Assembly (NCBI RefSeq): GCF_002368295.1
Contig: NZ_AP018248.1
Coordinates: forward strand, 620,001 to 684,000
Length of the DNA stretch: 64,000 nucleotides
Source of the DNA: Tolypothrix tenuis PCC 7101
GTDB lineage: Bacteria > Cyanobacteriota > Cyanobacteriia > Cyanobacteriales > Nostocaceae
Direction of reading: 5' to 3'
Shown piece by piece: positions 53,664 to 63,874 of this stretch. The stretch's first letter is position 1; every line of letters starts with the position of its first letter. Below the pieces are notes generated by a model. It did no database searches, was not told the DNA's origin, and saw nothing but the letters and a program-made list of their open reading frames with translations. Position numbers and translations under genes: made by a program.

Positions 53664-55163
53664 TTAATTATTGCGGCAGAATTTGCGATCGCCATCATGT
53701 TCAGGATACTGCCAAGAATAAGCAAAATGGCTCACTCCCTTGATTTGGGGGGCAAATTGTCGGAGTGCTTGCATCTGTACTTCCAACGATGGACGATTAC
53801 TAATTGACTCTCCCCATTTACCTGCTAAGGCGGGAATGATTTGTGTACCCGGTTTTGCCATACTCACAACCCGTTGTACTTGGGAGACAATACAACTGAC
53901 ATCACCACAGTTGGCATAAGCCATAGGATGCCATTGCATAGTACTAGGGAAACGATCCCAAGGCTGTAAACGCGAATCATAGCCTTGGCCTAAAGTTTGG
54001 TTACCTTCAGGGAAAAACACCACTCCAGAGGGAATACCTTGTTCCTGTGCTGGATGACTGGCTAAGGCGACAAAATCTAGAATACCTTGCATGGCGTGGG
54101 CAACAGCTAGCTGCCACAAATCCCATTGCAACAGCGGTTGTTTGTCGATGGGATTGATAATTGATTTTTGCGCTGCGGATAAAGTTCGACCTTGCCATAA
54201 AGGTTCTTGTTCTTGCGGATAAAGCTGATCGACCTCTGCAATATCTGCTGCCGTAATATATCCTTTACTCAAAAAACGGCGAATTAAGTCTAAACCTTTA
54301 TTATTCTGGGCACGACGAAATAAAGCTTCTTGGGTAGCAGTAGTAAATAACCATAAATCTGTCACTTTAGTGGCGATAGAATCACTGCCAGCTTGTCGTG
54401 GATAGCGTACATAATCAAATAGCAATCCATCTGGACGACGGCGCACTATTTCTTGCACCATTTGGTAATAGTCGCGTTTTGCCTGTAGGTTATAGGGGTC
54501 AATAAATACTTGAGTGCCGTTATCAACAACATATAAGCTAGTTTGACCTTTGCCATTACGCGCGATCGCCCCTTCTCTGTCTGGACGACGGGCGTAGCTA
54601 TAGCCAAAGTTGACAGTATACATCCAGGCGTAAACCTTTAAACCTCGCTGTCGTGCTTTGTTAATAGCAGTTGTTAGTAGATCTACTTTTTGTGAACCTG
54701 GAGTGCTGATCACAGAAGGCCAAATTGTCGGATTAGAAGCTGCTGGTAACAGTACCCGGCCATCATAAAAAACTTCTAAATTCACTTGGTTATAGCCAAG
54801 GTTGACAATTCTATCCATAGTTTTGTCAAGTATTCCCGGCTGCATATCACAGGGATACAAACGCAACCAAACTGCTTGAATTTGCGGCCAAGTACGATTA
54901 CGGCAATCCTGTAATTCCTTCGCCTGTTGTTTTAACAGCTGCTGGTAGCGCTTTTGGGCATCTAGATTTCCTCTAAGTGCTAAAATACGTAAATTTTCTT
55001 TTGATTGTGCTGCTGTAGGTGATAGATGGCAATATTCTCCCAGTTGCGCCTGCGCTGGCTGAATACCAAAGTTAGGAATTAACAAACTACTACTAAAAAC
55101 TGCAGCTAACAGGCGGCGAAAAAACAAGGTTGACTGGGTGACTTTCACGGGAAGGTTGGACAT
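53664..55163 (-). CDS. Family 10-like glycosyl hydrolase (GHL10/DUF187 type), exported
   Basis: The 499-residue protein begins with a probable signal peptide (about 1-40, ending AQAQ), a short helical region, then a TIM-barrel of the GHL10 type (about 95-430) with AVWLRLYPCDM, VNLEVFYDGR, GLKVYAWMYTVN, PDGLLFDYVRYPRQ and later WHPMAYANCGD. Acidic residues in the FDYVRYP and nearby strands are candidate catalytic residues. Related proteins are thought to cleave cell-wall or extracellular polysaccharide in cyanobacteria; the substrate is not proved. Confidence 0.9.
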   Translation of the reverse strand: MSNLPVKVTQSTLFFRRLLAAVFSSSLLIPNFGIQPAQAQLGEYCHLSPTAAQSKENLRILALRGNLDAQKRYQQLLKQQAKELQDCRNRTWPQIQAVWLRLYPCDMQPGILDKTMDRIVNLGYNQVNLEVFYDGRVLLPAASNPTIWPSVISTPGSQKVDLLTTAINKARQRGLKVYAWMYTVNFGYSYARRPDREGAIARNGKGQTSLYVVDNGTQVFIDPYNLQAKRDYYQMVQEIVRRRPDGLLFDYVRYPRQAGSDSIATKVTDLWLFTTATQEALFRRAQNNKGLDLIRRFLSKGYITAADIAEVDQLYPQEQEPLWQGRTLSAAQKSIINPIDKQPLLQWDLWQLAVAHAMQGILDFVALASHPAQEQGIPSGVVFFPEGNQTLGQGYDSRLQPWDRFPSTMQWHPMAYANCGDVSCIVSQVQRVVSMAKPGTQIIPALAGKWGESISNRPSLEVQMQALRQFAPQIKGVSHFAYSWQYPEHDGDRKFCRNN

Positions 55164-55593
55164 ACTTCAAGGTAGCAAAGCAAAACGGTAGACTTCTTAT
55201 ATAAGTTGGACAAAGATAAAGGTAAAGTCACTGATCAAAGAAATGAAATTATTCATTCTCCAATAATTGTTTCTCTAACTCTTGGTAAAGCAACTCGTAT
55301 AAGCGGAATAATCATTAACCCCAAGGGGTAATCTCTGGCTTACATAGATAAAAATCTATGGAAAAAAATAGGGGTTTTGAAGCCTAATTGTGAAAGACTC
55401 CCAAACCCCTATTTCAGTTGCCGAATTTTGTTATGCGAGTAAATCAAATTTGTTTGAAAAACTCTGCTAAGAATAATTTTGTGTTAGCAAATTTTTGCAA
55501 AATGCAAAAGCGATTTACCTGATTCAACTAAACTTAACAAAGCCGCCAAGAGTCTCAATTGATAGAGAACTCTTGACTCTGCTTGTCAGGATG
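55164..55593. other. Intergenic region containing the psb27 terminator
   Basis: No gene is seen between the glycosyl hydrolase start and psb27. The main feature is a minus-strand terminator at 55362-55414. Confidence 0.5.
55362..55414 (-). terminator. Rho-independent terminator downstream of psb27
   Basis: Read on the minus strand, AAATAGGGGTTT (55414-55403) pairs exactly with AAACCCCTATTT (55377-55366) and runs into a row of Ts (55368-55362). It lies 180 bp beyond the psb27 stop. Confidence 0.85.
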
Positions 55594-55989
55594 TTAAGCA
55601 CCACGTTTTAGCGCTGCTTCTACCTGATTAAACTCTTGTTCTAGACGGTCTTTGAGCTTTTGTGGCACGGGGCGATTTGGGTAAGAGCTATAATGTCCAG
55701 CTAAGGAGTTTAAAGCTGTTCGCATCGTGGTAAAAGAACTCAAAGTAGAGACAGAGTTAGACCGTTGGTAACGAGCTGAAAAATCGTTTATTTTTTGACG
55801 CGCTTCTGTTTGAACTGCTGCTTTATTTGGTGAGTCTTCTGATAACTCTAGGACATTTCTCAAAATCCCGACTACCGCTAAGGTGTCTTGACGATAATCT
55901 CCTGTTAAACTATCAGGACTAGAACAGCCCATTAAGCTGATGCTTACAACCAAAAGCAGAGCAAGCAGACGCGACCAATAGCGCTTCAT
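55594..55989 (-). CDS. psb27: Photosystem II assembly lipoprotein Psb27
   Basis: The product (131 residues from the ATG at 55989) has a lipoprotein signal peptide with lipobox LMGC (Cys22), then the four-helix Psb27 domain with DYRQDTLAVVGILRN, EARQKINDFSARYQR and FTTMRTALNSLAGHYSSYP. Psb27 binds CP43 on the lumen side during photosystem II assembly and repair. Two earlier in-frame ATGs exist (to 56025), but the third gives the clean signal peptide. A terminator follows at 55362. Confidence 0.95.
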   Translation of the reverse strand: MKRYWSRLLALLLVVSISLMGCSSPDSLTGDYRQDTLAVVGILRNVLELSEDSPNKAAVQTEARQKINDFSARYQRSNSVSTLSSFTTMRTALNSLAGHYSSYPNRPVPQKLKDRLEQEFNQVEAALKRGA

Positions 55990-56105
55990 AAGCATTAAGT
56001 AAAACAACTCATAAATCAACGTCAATACTATCTTGGATTGGTATCTTGGGGATCATGAGCAAGGCGGAAGGATGAACTCTGAACTCTAAAATTTTGCTCA
56101 TAAAT

Positions 56106-57242
56106 TCAGCATACTGGCTGATAAAGAGTATCTCTTTGTTGAAAAGGTCGTCCTAAAGAAGCGATCGCTTTTTGTAATGTTTCTACTTCCATACAGGTAC
56201 CACCCACAGCACCTGCCATTGTGGTAATGTGTTCTTCCATCAATGTACCGCCGATATCGTTGCAACCAGCAACTAAGGCTGACATTGCACCAGGTAAACC
56301 CAGTTTTACCCAACTAGGTTGATGGTTGGGTATCCAATTTCCTAAGAAAATTCGTGCCACTGCACCCAGTAACAACGCATCCTGTAAAATTGGTTGATCG
56401 CGTCCTACACGGCGACGTAAAGGCTTGGGTGCTTCTTGCCCAACAAAAGGTAATAAAATAAACTCTGTGATTTTGGCAGGATAGCCGTTATCAATCGCAG
56501 TTTTTTGCAGCGATCGCAATTTTACTAAGTGTCCTATTTGCTGTTCTGCGCTTTCAATATGTCCAGAAAGCATCGTGCTTGTAGTGTGTAAGCCTAATTG
56601 ATGTGCTGTACTCACAATTTCTAGCCAAGTAGCTGTATCAATCTTTTCTGGACAAAGTACTCGGCGTACTTCATCATCTAGCACCTCAGCCGCAGTTCCT
56701 GGCATTGAGCCTACACCAGCATCCCGCACAGCCGCAATCACATCAGCATAATTTAGCCCATCAACTCTAGCGATAAATTGCACTTCTTGAGGCGAGAAAG
56801 CGTGCAAATGTACATGGGGAAATTCCTGCTTGATGGTTTCTACTAACTTGAGATAATAAAGCAGAGATTGACCGTTAATTTTGGCTTGTGGGTTTAACCC
56901 TCCCTGCATACAGATTTCCGTTGCACCCCGCCGCACACCATCTGTAGCTTTTTCCAAAATTTGTGTCCAATCTAACCAGTAAGCACCATCATCACCATCA
57001 TCCCGCCGGAATGCACAAAAACTACAGTGCTGCTCGCAGATGTTAGTAAAGTTAATATTGCGGTTAATTACGTAAGTGACTGTATCACCCGCTTGTAGAC
57101 GGCGGAGTTGATCGGCTGTGTTGTGAATAGCTGCGATCGCTTCGGGATCTGTTTGTTTTAACAATACCACTCCCTCTGCAGGAGATATATCATCTCCGCT
57201 TAAGGCACGGTTGAGAATAGCTTCAAAAGTAGTTATTACCAC
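56106..57242 (-). CDS. cofH: FO synthase subunit CofH (radical SAM)
   Basis: CofH joins 5-amino-6-(D-ribitylamino)uracil with tyrosine in the synthesis of the deazaflavin FO, the chromophore of F420 and of some photolyases. The 378-residue protein has the radical SAM cluster cysteines Cys69, Cys73, Cys76 (CEQHCSFC), MQGGLNPQ and the C-terminal TIM-barrel blocks. The start is a GTG (57242). CofG, which completes FO synthesis, is not in the window. It lies 117 bp downstream of psb27's start region on the same strand, without a clear operon. Confidence 0.95.
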   Translation of the reverse strand: MVITTFEAILNRALSGDDISPAEGVVLLKQTDPEAIAAIHNTADQLRRLQAGDTVTYVINRNINFTNICEQHCSFCAFRRDDGDDGAYWLDWTQILEKATDGVRRGATEICMQGGLNPQAKINGQSLLYYLKLVETIKQEFPHVHLHAFSPQEVQFIARVDGLNYADVIAAVRDAGVGSMPGTAAEVLDDEVRRVLCPEKIDTATWLEIVSTAHQLGLHTTSTMLSGHIESAEQQIGHLVKLRSLQKTAIDNGYPAKITEFILLPFVGQEAPKPLRRRVGRDQPILQDALLLGAVARIFLGNWIPNHQPSWVKLGLPGAMSALVAGCNDIGGTLMEEHITTMAGAVGGTCMEVETLQKAIASLGRPFQQRDTLYQPVC

Positions 57243-57326
57243 ATTAATCTCGAAAGTATTAGGAAACTTCTCTATTAATTTTGTCAGTAAAATCTTAATA
57301 CTTACGATTAAATTATTTCCATACTC

Positions 57327-59282
57327 CTACTTGGGGAGAAAAACACCGACTGGAGGAAAATCACCTACTCGAATATAAGTTGTGTCTTTGACAATCATCT
57401 CTTGAGATTTTTCTTGTTTGCTTCTTTTTGTTTCCATAGTCATAATTGCACAAGGTATAAAATCTTTATAGGGAGATTGGTTACTGAGTTGAGCAGAAAT
57501 ATTAGTAACATTTATATGTTGCATTTTTACTGTTTGTTTCTTCGTATCCTGCCAAATTTCCCAGTAAGGATATTCCCACGGATCGTTACCTAATGACAAA
57601 CCAATATTTGAGCAGCCTTTTGACTGTAAGAAATTAACTGCTCCAACATAAGGTTCTTGAAGATAAGGTCTATTGCTGAAATATTGCTCAATTCGGTTAG
57701 TCTGAAAAATATTATGGCTATCAATTATAGGTCTATATTTATTAAAAAATACCCAGGGGAATGATGATATTAATAGAATGCTTACTAAAAATAACGCCAT
57801 TTTTTGCTTTTTGATTTGGGATAATATCACACCCACAAACGGAGCTAATAATACAAAAAATGGTAGATGCAAACGGCTATTCCATGCTTGCCATTTGACT
57901 AAATAGCAAAATAACAGAAATGTACTAACTACGCTTAGTAGATAACTGAATATATAATCACTCTTTTTATATTTTTTAGTAACTATATAAATAACTATAC
58001 AAAATAATATTATGCATAAATGTAATAAATTACCAGCACTGTTTTCGTTTCCAGGAAAACCTAGAGTTGACCAACCTCCCGGAACAAAAAATGTTTTAGA
58101 AAAAGTTATGCGTGGATCGTTAACATCTACCCCGAGAAATATATGTATGATTTGAATTAATTTATTTGCTATACCATTCCATAAACCAATAGGTGTTCCT
58201 ATATGCAAAGCCAAATTTCTTAATATGTTAGAAAATAATACATTAATACCAAATATTTCATTTTTATAGGTACCAGGTTCTCCTAATGGCGAGCCAAATA
58301 AATTGTAATTACGCAAATAATGAGGAAAGTTTAAACATAAAGCCAGACTACCTACTACTAGCCCAGACTGCCATACTTTAAAACGCAAATATTTTATTTC
58401 AGATATACCTAGCCAAATTAAAAATGGCAGTACGTAAAAGTAAGCCGTTCCTTTAGTTAAAATTGCTAATCCTACACTACTTCCAATTAGGCATAAATTA
58501 GTCCAGCTAGTTCTTGCTCTCTCTTGTATCGAATGCAGAACATAATAAGCAAGACAGACTAACCAAAATGACAAGACATAATCATTTTGAGTACTTGAGG
58601 CTTGTAATATTCCCATAGGAATTGTGGCACTAATCACAGCAGCAAAAATCTGACCTCTTAAGTCTGCGCTGAGTTGTTGTGCAATTAATGAGACTCCTAT
58701 TGTGCAACCAAGCATACTAAACCATTGAACTAAGTTAGCACAGTAATCAGTACCACTTAAAATTTGAAAATGCAGAATAACAAACTCTGACCAAGGGTTC
58801 TGATATAGTTGTGGTGTGTAACTTGTGGGATAATGCTCAAAACTATTATTTTGTATCCAATGCACAACACGAGTCATGTGATAATCCATTGAATCCCAAT
58901 TATTTGGGGGCGCAATAATAGCAATTAAACCAACAGTAAAGATAATACAAAATATACCAGACAATAATATTTTACTAAAAGACGATATTTTAAGATATTT
59001 TTTCACTTCAACATAAGTTTCAATATTTGGTCTTATATATTTTGCAGTTTTAATTGATGATAGATATTGATAAATTAATAACAAAATGTTTAATGATGAC
59101 CATACAGTTACAAGACCTAAGAAGTTAAGTAAATGAAACTGGCTTAAAACTTCACTAATGATGGTGATTACAACTCCCCAAATAATAGAAGTTGACATAA
59201 ATGATTTACGCCAAATTCCATGATGTTTGAGAGAGATATTAAAAACAATTAGCCAAAAGACTATAGGCAGAATGAAAAGCAT
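57327..59282 (-). CDS. Multi-span membrane glycosyltransferase-like protein (GT-C, ArnT/PMT-like)
   Basis: The 651-residue protein has about 12 hydrophobic segments, with a large early loop carrying acidic/aromatic residues (PPNNWDSMDYHMTRVVHWIQ, about 126-146). That layout fits GT-C enzymes of the GT39/ArnT-like kind, which use polyprenyl-phosphate sugars and have an acidic active-site residue in the first exported loop. The C-terminus forms a soluble part. The substrate is unknown. It is AT-richer than its neighbours and lacks HIP1 sites over long stretches, a weak hint of transfer. It diverges from the GT2-GtrA gene at 59488. Confidence 0.75.
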   Translation of the reverse strand: MLFILPIVFWLIVFNISLKHHGIWRKSFMSTSIIWGVVITIISEVLSQFHLLNFLGLVTVWSSLNILLLIYQYLSSIKTAKYIRPNIETYVEVKKYLKISSFSKILLSGIFCIIFTVGLIAIIAPPNNWDSMDYHMTRVVHWIQNNSFEHYPTSYTPQLYQNPWSEFVILHFQILSGTDYCANLVQWFSMLGCTIGVSLIAQQLSADLRGQIFAAVISATIPMGILQASSTQNDYVLSFWLVCLAYYVLHSIQERARTSWTNLCLIGSSVGLAILTKGTAYFYVLPFLIWLGISEIKYLRFKVWQSGLVVGSLALCLNFPHYLRNYNLFGSPLGEPGTYKNEIFGINVLFSNILRNLALHIGTPIGLWNGIANKLIQIIHIFLGVDVNDPRITFSKTFFVPGGWSTLGFPGNENSAGNLLHLCIILFCIVIYIVTKKYKKSDYIFSYLLSVVSTFLLFCYLVKWQAWNSRLHLPFFVLLAPFVGVILSQIKKQKMALFLVSILLISSFPWVFFNKYRPIIDSHNIFQTNRIEQYFSNRPYLQEPYVGAVNFLQSKGCSNIGLSLGNDPWEYPYWEIWQDTKKQTVKMQHINVTNISAQLSNQSPYKDFIPCAIMTMETKRSKQEKSQEMIVKDTTYIRVGDFPPVGVFLPK

Positions 59283-59487
59283 ATCATCATAATTTATTTT
59301 TTATAAAACTAACATTTGTTATAACCTGAAAGTTGGGGATATTTACCTAAATTAGTTAAAGAATACAACTTTTTTGAGAAAAGATGGTGAATTAATATTC
59401 CCAGTGTTATAGATGAGGAATAAAATTGAATTAATGCCAAAATGCTCTGTTTTTAATATTCTCTTGCACTAACTGGATTTTGCTCTC

Positions 59488-60741
59488 ATGTCTCAAAGCC
59501 AAAATTATCCATTATTATCAGTACCAACTGGTAAACTACAAATCTCTGAATCACCTTCTAATAATGCAGATACAGATGGCGAAGCGATTTTTCTTTCTTT
59601 AGTAATTCCCACTTATAAAGAGCGTGACAATATCAAAAATGTTGTCAAAATCTTGAGTCAAGTACTAGATGAGTGCATTTCCGGACGCTATGAACTGATT
59701 GTGGTAGATGACGATAGCCCAGATCGTACTTGGGAAGTAGCACAATCTCTCATGGAAGAGTACCCACAGTTGCGCGTCATGCGACGACAACAGGAAAGAG
59801 GATTATCTTCAGCAGTAATTCGTGGTTGGCAGGCAGCAAGAGGAAATATACTAGGGGTAATTGACGGGGATTTACAACACCCACCAGAGGTATTGACGCA
59901 ATTAGTTACTGAAATTGAGCAAGGAGCAGATTTAGCACTAGCTAGCCGTCATATAGAAGGAGGCGGTGTTAGTAGTTGGAGTATTGTCCGGCGTTTCTTG
60001 TCTCGTGGCGCTCAAGTTTTAGGATTGATTATCTTACCAAGTGTACTGGGCAGAGTTTCCGACCCCATGAGTGGTTATTTTATGGTGCGTCGAAATGCGA
60101 TCGCAGGAGCAATACTTAACCCCGTAGGATATAAAATTCTTTTAGAGGTAATTGGGCGAGGAAGAGTTGGTGCAATTGCTGAAGTAGGCTATGTATTTTG
60201 CGAACGCAAAGAAGGCGAAAGCAAGGTGACATGGAAGCAATATGTCGATTACTTACACCACCTGCTCAAGTTGCGCCTATCCACAGGACATTTAGGAACA
60301 GTGAGCAAGTTTAGTCAAAACATGGGTTTCCCAATTGGTCGATTTCTCCGCTTTGGATTGGTAGGATTAAGTGGGGTTTTTGTGGATATGGCAGTACTTT
60401 ATTTGCTCAGTGACCCTACAACCTTAGCCTTACCCCTAACTCGCAGTAAAATCATTGCTGGAGAAATTGCCATTTTCAATAACTTCTTGTGGAATGATGC
60501 TTGGACATTCGCTGATGTTTCTATGCAACAGCAGGAATGGCGACAACGGTTGAAGCGCTTTTTAAAATTTAATGTAATTTGTTTGGCTGGACTAGTGTTA
60601 AATGTATTGATTTTAAATCTAGTATTTAACTTCATCCTGCCTAACCGCTACATCGCCAACTTAATTGCGATCGCAGTCGCTACCATTTGGAACTTCTGGG
60701 TTAACTTGAAACTTAGCTGGCGAGTCACTGATGTGAAATAG
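59488..60741 (+). CDS. Dolichyl-phosphate-mannose-synthase-like GT2 fused to GtrA domain
   Basis: The 417-residue protein joins an N-terminal GT2 catalytic domain (about 35-245: VVDDDSPDRTWEVA and VIDGDLQHPPEVL) to a C-terminal GtrA-type membrane domain with four spans (about 285-410). DPM-like enzymes load a sugar onto polyprenyl phosphate, and GtrA proteins are linked to moving such lipid-linked sugars across the membrane. The GT-C protein encoded divergently is a plausible user of the product. Confidence 0.9.
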   Translation: MSQSQNYPLLSVPTGKLQISESPSNNADTDGEAIFLSLVIPTYKERDNIKNVVKILSQVLDECISGRYELIVVDDDSPDRTWEVAQSLMEEYPQLRVMRRQQERGLSSAVIRGWQAARGNILGVIDGDLQHPPEVLTQLVTEIEQGADLALASRHIEGGGVSSWSIVRRFLSRGAQVLGLIILPSVLGRVSDPMSGYFMVRRNAIAGAILNPVGYKILLEVIGRGRVGAIAEVGYVFCERKEGESKVTWKQYVDYLHHLLKLRLSTGHLGTVSKFSQNMGFPIGRFLRFGLVGLSGVFVDMAVLYLLSDPTTLALPLTRSKIIAGEIAIFNNFLWNDAWTFADVSMQQQEWRQRLKRFLKFNVICLAGLVLNVLILNLVFNFILPNRYIANLIAIAVATIWNFWVNLKLSWRVTDVK

Positions 60742-60814
60742 GGCATTGGGCATGGGTAATATTGGAATGTTGATCGCTTTCAAGAAACAATATGCAGTTT
60801 AAATGCGTAACAGC

Positions 60815-61420
60815 TTACTGTATATAACTTTTTGGTAAACCCACAGGTGATAAACCTGCGATCGCCCGTAAGTTTTGACAACGAATCAATTCGTTAAAAC
60901 TTAAGCCAGAACGCCCCTCAATTTTGGCGACTGTTTCAATTGCAGATAACAAATGTTCTGCAGCTTCGGATTCTGAGTAACCTCGCCGCCCAGCAATGCG
61001 AATTGCTGCTACATCAGCCTCTAACTCCAACTCTGGAGATTGGTTTGTACGCCAGATGCGAAAACCTGCGATCGCACTCAAGCCAACTGCGATCGCTACA
61101 CCTACAACATCAGATTGTGTTGATTCAACTAATCCACCTACCAGCCCTGCGACAAGTACACCTTGATAAATACTGGGTTTGAACCACTTCACTCCCGTTA
61201 GCCAGCTAACGGTTTGCAACAATAACAAATCCCGTTGTGGCTTCCCCAGACGAAACCATAAGTCAAAATTAATATTGATAGGCCGTTCTTGATTCCAAGG
61301 GAGTGGAAAGGAAGCATCAATTACCTTCGCTTGTTGGGGTTTGCTGACGATTTTGGTCAGCATTCGTGCAGAAGCAGGCATTACATCTAATAAACGACGA
61401 ATTTCGGTATTTGGCTCCAT
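60815..61420 (-). CDS. DUF3318 family protein
   Basis: The 201-residue protein matches the cyanobacterial DUF3318 family, with the conserved LRQ-like helical N-terminus (EIRRLLDVMPASARML), a central hydrophobic pair of helices (about 82-118) and the segment ELELEADVAAIRIAGRRGYS containing an E-x2-D-like acidic patch. That patch recalls M48 peptidase-linked sequences (EAEADxxA), but no HExxH motif is present, so peptidase activity is not claimed. The function is unknown. Confidence 0.8.
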   Translation of the reverse strand: MEPNTEIRRLLDVMPASARMLTKIVSKPQQAKVIDASFPLPWNQERPININFDLWFRLGKPQRDLLLLQTVSWLTGVKWFKPSIYQGVLVAGLVGGLVESTQSDVVGVAIAVGLSAIAGFRIWRTNQSPELELEADVAAIRIAGRRGYSESEAAEHLLSAIETVAKIEGRSGLSFNELIRCQNLRAIAGLSPVGLPKSYIQ

Positions 61421-61671
61421 AAATTTAATAATTAGCCATGATATGCATAGTATTCAATTATGCAAAAAATTAACTTTTCGTGCTAACCTTTGATTTGTAA
61501 TAGTTAATCATAATGAGACCCTCTGCACATTGTTATTTGTCAAAGAAACACAGTTATCAGAGTCATCAATCAAGTAAGTGTGTAGTGTAGCGGGATTCTA
61601 TGGTACCCGTTGGCATAGAAGTTCAAAACCTGAAAATTTTGAATAACCATGAAAAATTAAATTTTAACTAC

Positions 61672-61932
61672 ATGGAAGCTTTTTCCCCCACCCCGCCTGA
61701 ATGGACGAATAACGCAATTCACGCTTATCAGTTTTGCTGTCCAAACTGCAAGTCTAGTAGCCGAGAAGCATTACAAGTTTGGTTGAATCGGCGATCGCCT
61801 GTGATGACAGAAGACCATCGCCGCAAATGGCAGGAATTTTACAATTGTCATTGTGGTAATGCGTGGTGGGCTTGGAGTAGCGATCGCCCACCAACTGATT
61901 TGTCTAATCAAAAAGATATTAATCCTATATAG
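61672..61932 (+). CDS. Small cyanobacterial zinc-binding-like protein
   Basis: From the ATG at 61672 the product has 86 residues (MEAFSPTPPEWTNNAIHAYQ...), with Cys23/Cys26 and Cys59/Cys61 as a possible zinc site and aromatic patches (NAWWAWSSDRP). The frame is open from 61600, but this ATG fits the compact size better. No family name is known to me. It lies just upstream of a terminator for the porin. Confidence 0.7.
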   Translation: MEAFSPTPPEWTNNAIHAYQFCCPNCKSSSREALQVWLNRRSPVMTEDHRRKWQEFYNCHCGNAWWAWSSDRPPTDLSNQKDINPI

Positions 61933-62015
61933 TCAAATAATTTTGGATTTTGGAATTCGTCTAGAAATCATCTGCAAATCAATGAGTAATTAGCAAATTG
62001 TCTAGTAAATAAAAA

Positions 62016-62031
62016 CCCGCCTCAAGGCGGG
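62016..62031 (-). terminator. Rho-independent terminator of the porin gene
   Basis: The stem CCCGCC/GGCGGG with a 4-nt loop is followed, on the minus strand, by TTTTTATTTA. It lies about 140 bp beyond the porin stop codon. Confidence 0.88.
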
Positions 62032-62171
62032 ATAATTTTGATGCGGATTAGGTTAATGGCAGTTTTAGCACTAAGCCGCAGAGGTGTTTATTTTGACTAC
62101 AATGTTTTTCCTTCTCTGATTGGGTAGGAAAAATTCCCACCCAAAAGTTTACTGCTAATAGATTGGCAATC

Positions 62172-63764
62172 TTAGAATGAGAAAGTAGTACGTAGAGTAC
62201 CTACGTAAATGGTGTTGTTATTGTCGTTGTTTTCGGGATTAAAGATCACCAACAAACCAGGGGTAACTTGAATATTGTCAGATACATTCAACTTGTATAG
62301 ACCCTCTAGATGATAAGAGGTGCCAGATTCTGAAGCAATATTGTTGCCACCAGTTACTTTCGGTGGTTGACCGAAAATCACACCCAACACGTTACCTTTA
62401 GCACCAAAATCTCTCACACCCAAAGCAGCTGCCCAATACCAAATATCTGCACTTCTGTTAGCACCAGTTACAGCATCTGCAGTGGTATAACCACCCCAAC
62501 CACTCAAAGCCAACTTAGGACTGGGTTGGAAGGTAGCTTGTATACCATAATGGTTAGCTTCAGTCCGCGCACCAGCGAAAGGATTATTAGCAAAAGCACT
62601 ACCTGTAGCTTGAAACAGGTTGGGGGCTGATTGATAAGTGCGGGCATAGCTAAATCCAATGTTCAACGCTTTGCTTGGTTTGAAAGCTATCTGCCCAAAG
62701 AAGGTATTACTGCCATTAAATAAGCCACTACCATCAGCTGGATTGCTAGCATTAGTGCCTTGAGCGAAGTAAGCAGCACTCAATGTTAATGGGCCTTTAG
62801 GATTAACGTTAACAGTTATACCAGCACCATCACCAGCTTGGCGATAAATAGGACTGAAACGTCCATAGCGGGATAAAGCACCTTTCCCAGAACTAGCAAA
62901 ATCAGGGTTGAAATTATTAACGTTCTCATTCAACTCACCACCAGAAGCATCGACTTTTAGCCGTACTGCATCCGTGAGATTAAATGCATAGTTAATTTTA
63001 TCAATAGCAACGCTGTTGTTTTCATTGCCGTCATAGCCTAACCGAGTCATGTTAGTACCAGTGACAGTCTGATTAGATACAGTGTTGCGACCTTGCAACC
63101 GGATTTGCAACTGGTCTTTACCTGTAAAGCTGCTGTATAAATTCAACCTTACTCGGTCAGAAAAGGCAGTATTAGAATTTAAATTAGCACCGCCTACTCT
63201 GGTATCACCAAAAGGCTGAGAAACGCTGAAAATTGCTTCTCCAACCAGCTTGGTTGTTGTGGAAAATTGATTAGCTTCTAGTTCAGCAGTACGGGCTTCT
63301 AAAGAATCTACACGACCACGTAAGGTAGCTAATTCTGCAGAAAATTCTTCTTGTAAGCGCTGTAATGTAGCTAAGTCTTGTTTATTTACCAAGTCAGCAG
63401 TAGCTGTAGCAATCAACTCATTCACCCGATCCAAACAAGCATTCAAACCTGCGGCGAATTCATAACGAGTCAAAGCACGGTTACCGCGATAAGTGCCGTT
63501 AGGATAACCTGCTATACAGCCATAGCGCTCAACTAAGGATTGTAAAGCTTGGAATGCCCAATCTGTAGGTTGTACATCAGAAAACTGTGAAACTGATGTA
63601 ACTTGACCCATAGAATCTTGGGACAGTTGAGCAACACCATTTACAGGTTCATTAACTTCTGCAGCCAAGGCACTGTTAGCAGCCACAAATGTAGCCGCCA
63701 TCACTAATGGGCTAATCTTTAAAAGACCCCAGAATGCTTTTGTCATCATTTTACTTGCACTCAC
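62172..63764 (-). CDS. Iron uptake porin (SLH domain + OprB-type barrel)
   Basis: The 530-residue protein has a signal peptide (about 1-34, ending ALAA), an SLH domain (about 57-113, FSDVQPTDWAFQALQSLVERYGC) that anchors to peptidoglycan, a coiled coil (about 120-165) and an OprB-like beta-barrel (about 170-530, ending in Phe: TLRTTFSF). Related cyanobacterial porins mediate inorganic ion or iron passage through the outer membrane. The gene is regulated from the 3' end region of the Crp-like gene upstream; no site is obvious. Confidence 0.93.
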   Translation of the reverse strand: MSASKMMTKAFWGLLKISPLVMAATFVAANSALAAEVNEPVNGVAQLSQDSMGQVTSVSQFSDVQPTDWAFQALQSLVERYGCIAGYPNGTYRGNRALTRYEFAAGLNACLDRVNELIATATADLVNKQDLATLQRLQEEFSAELATLRGRVDSLEARTAELEANQFSTTTKLVGEAIFSVSQPFGDTRVGGANLNSNTAFSDRVRLNLYSSFTGKDQLQIRLQGRNTVSNQTVTGTNMTRLGYDGNENNSVAIDKINYAFNLTDAVRLKVDASGGELNENVNNFNPDFASSGKGALSRYGRFSPIYRQAGDGAGITVNVNPKGPLTLSAAYFAQGTNASNPADGSGLFNGSNTFFGQIAFKPSKALNIGFSYARTYQSAPNLFQATGSAFANNPFAGARTEANHYGIQATFQPSPKLALSGWGGYTTADAVTGANRSADIWYWAAALGVRDFGAKGNVLGVIFGQPPKVTGGNNIASESGTSYHLEGLYKLNVSDNIQVTPGLLVIFNPENNDNNNTIYVGTLRTTFSF

Positions 63765-63874
63765 ACCTAAAAACTAATTAGCTCCTAGTAAAGCTCCCTA
63801 AAATTTTTACTATTAGGGAATTTACTTAATTAATTCAGCATTGATTTTATCTAACCAAGCAGAATTATTTTACC

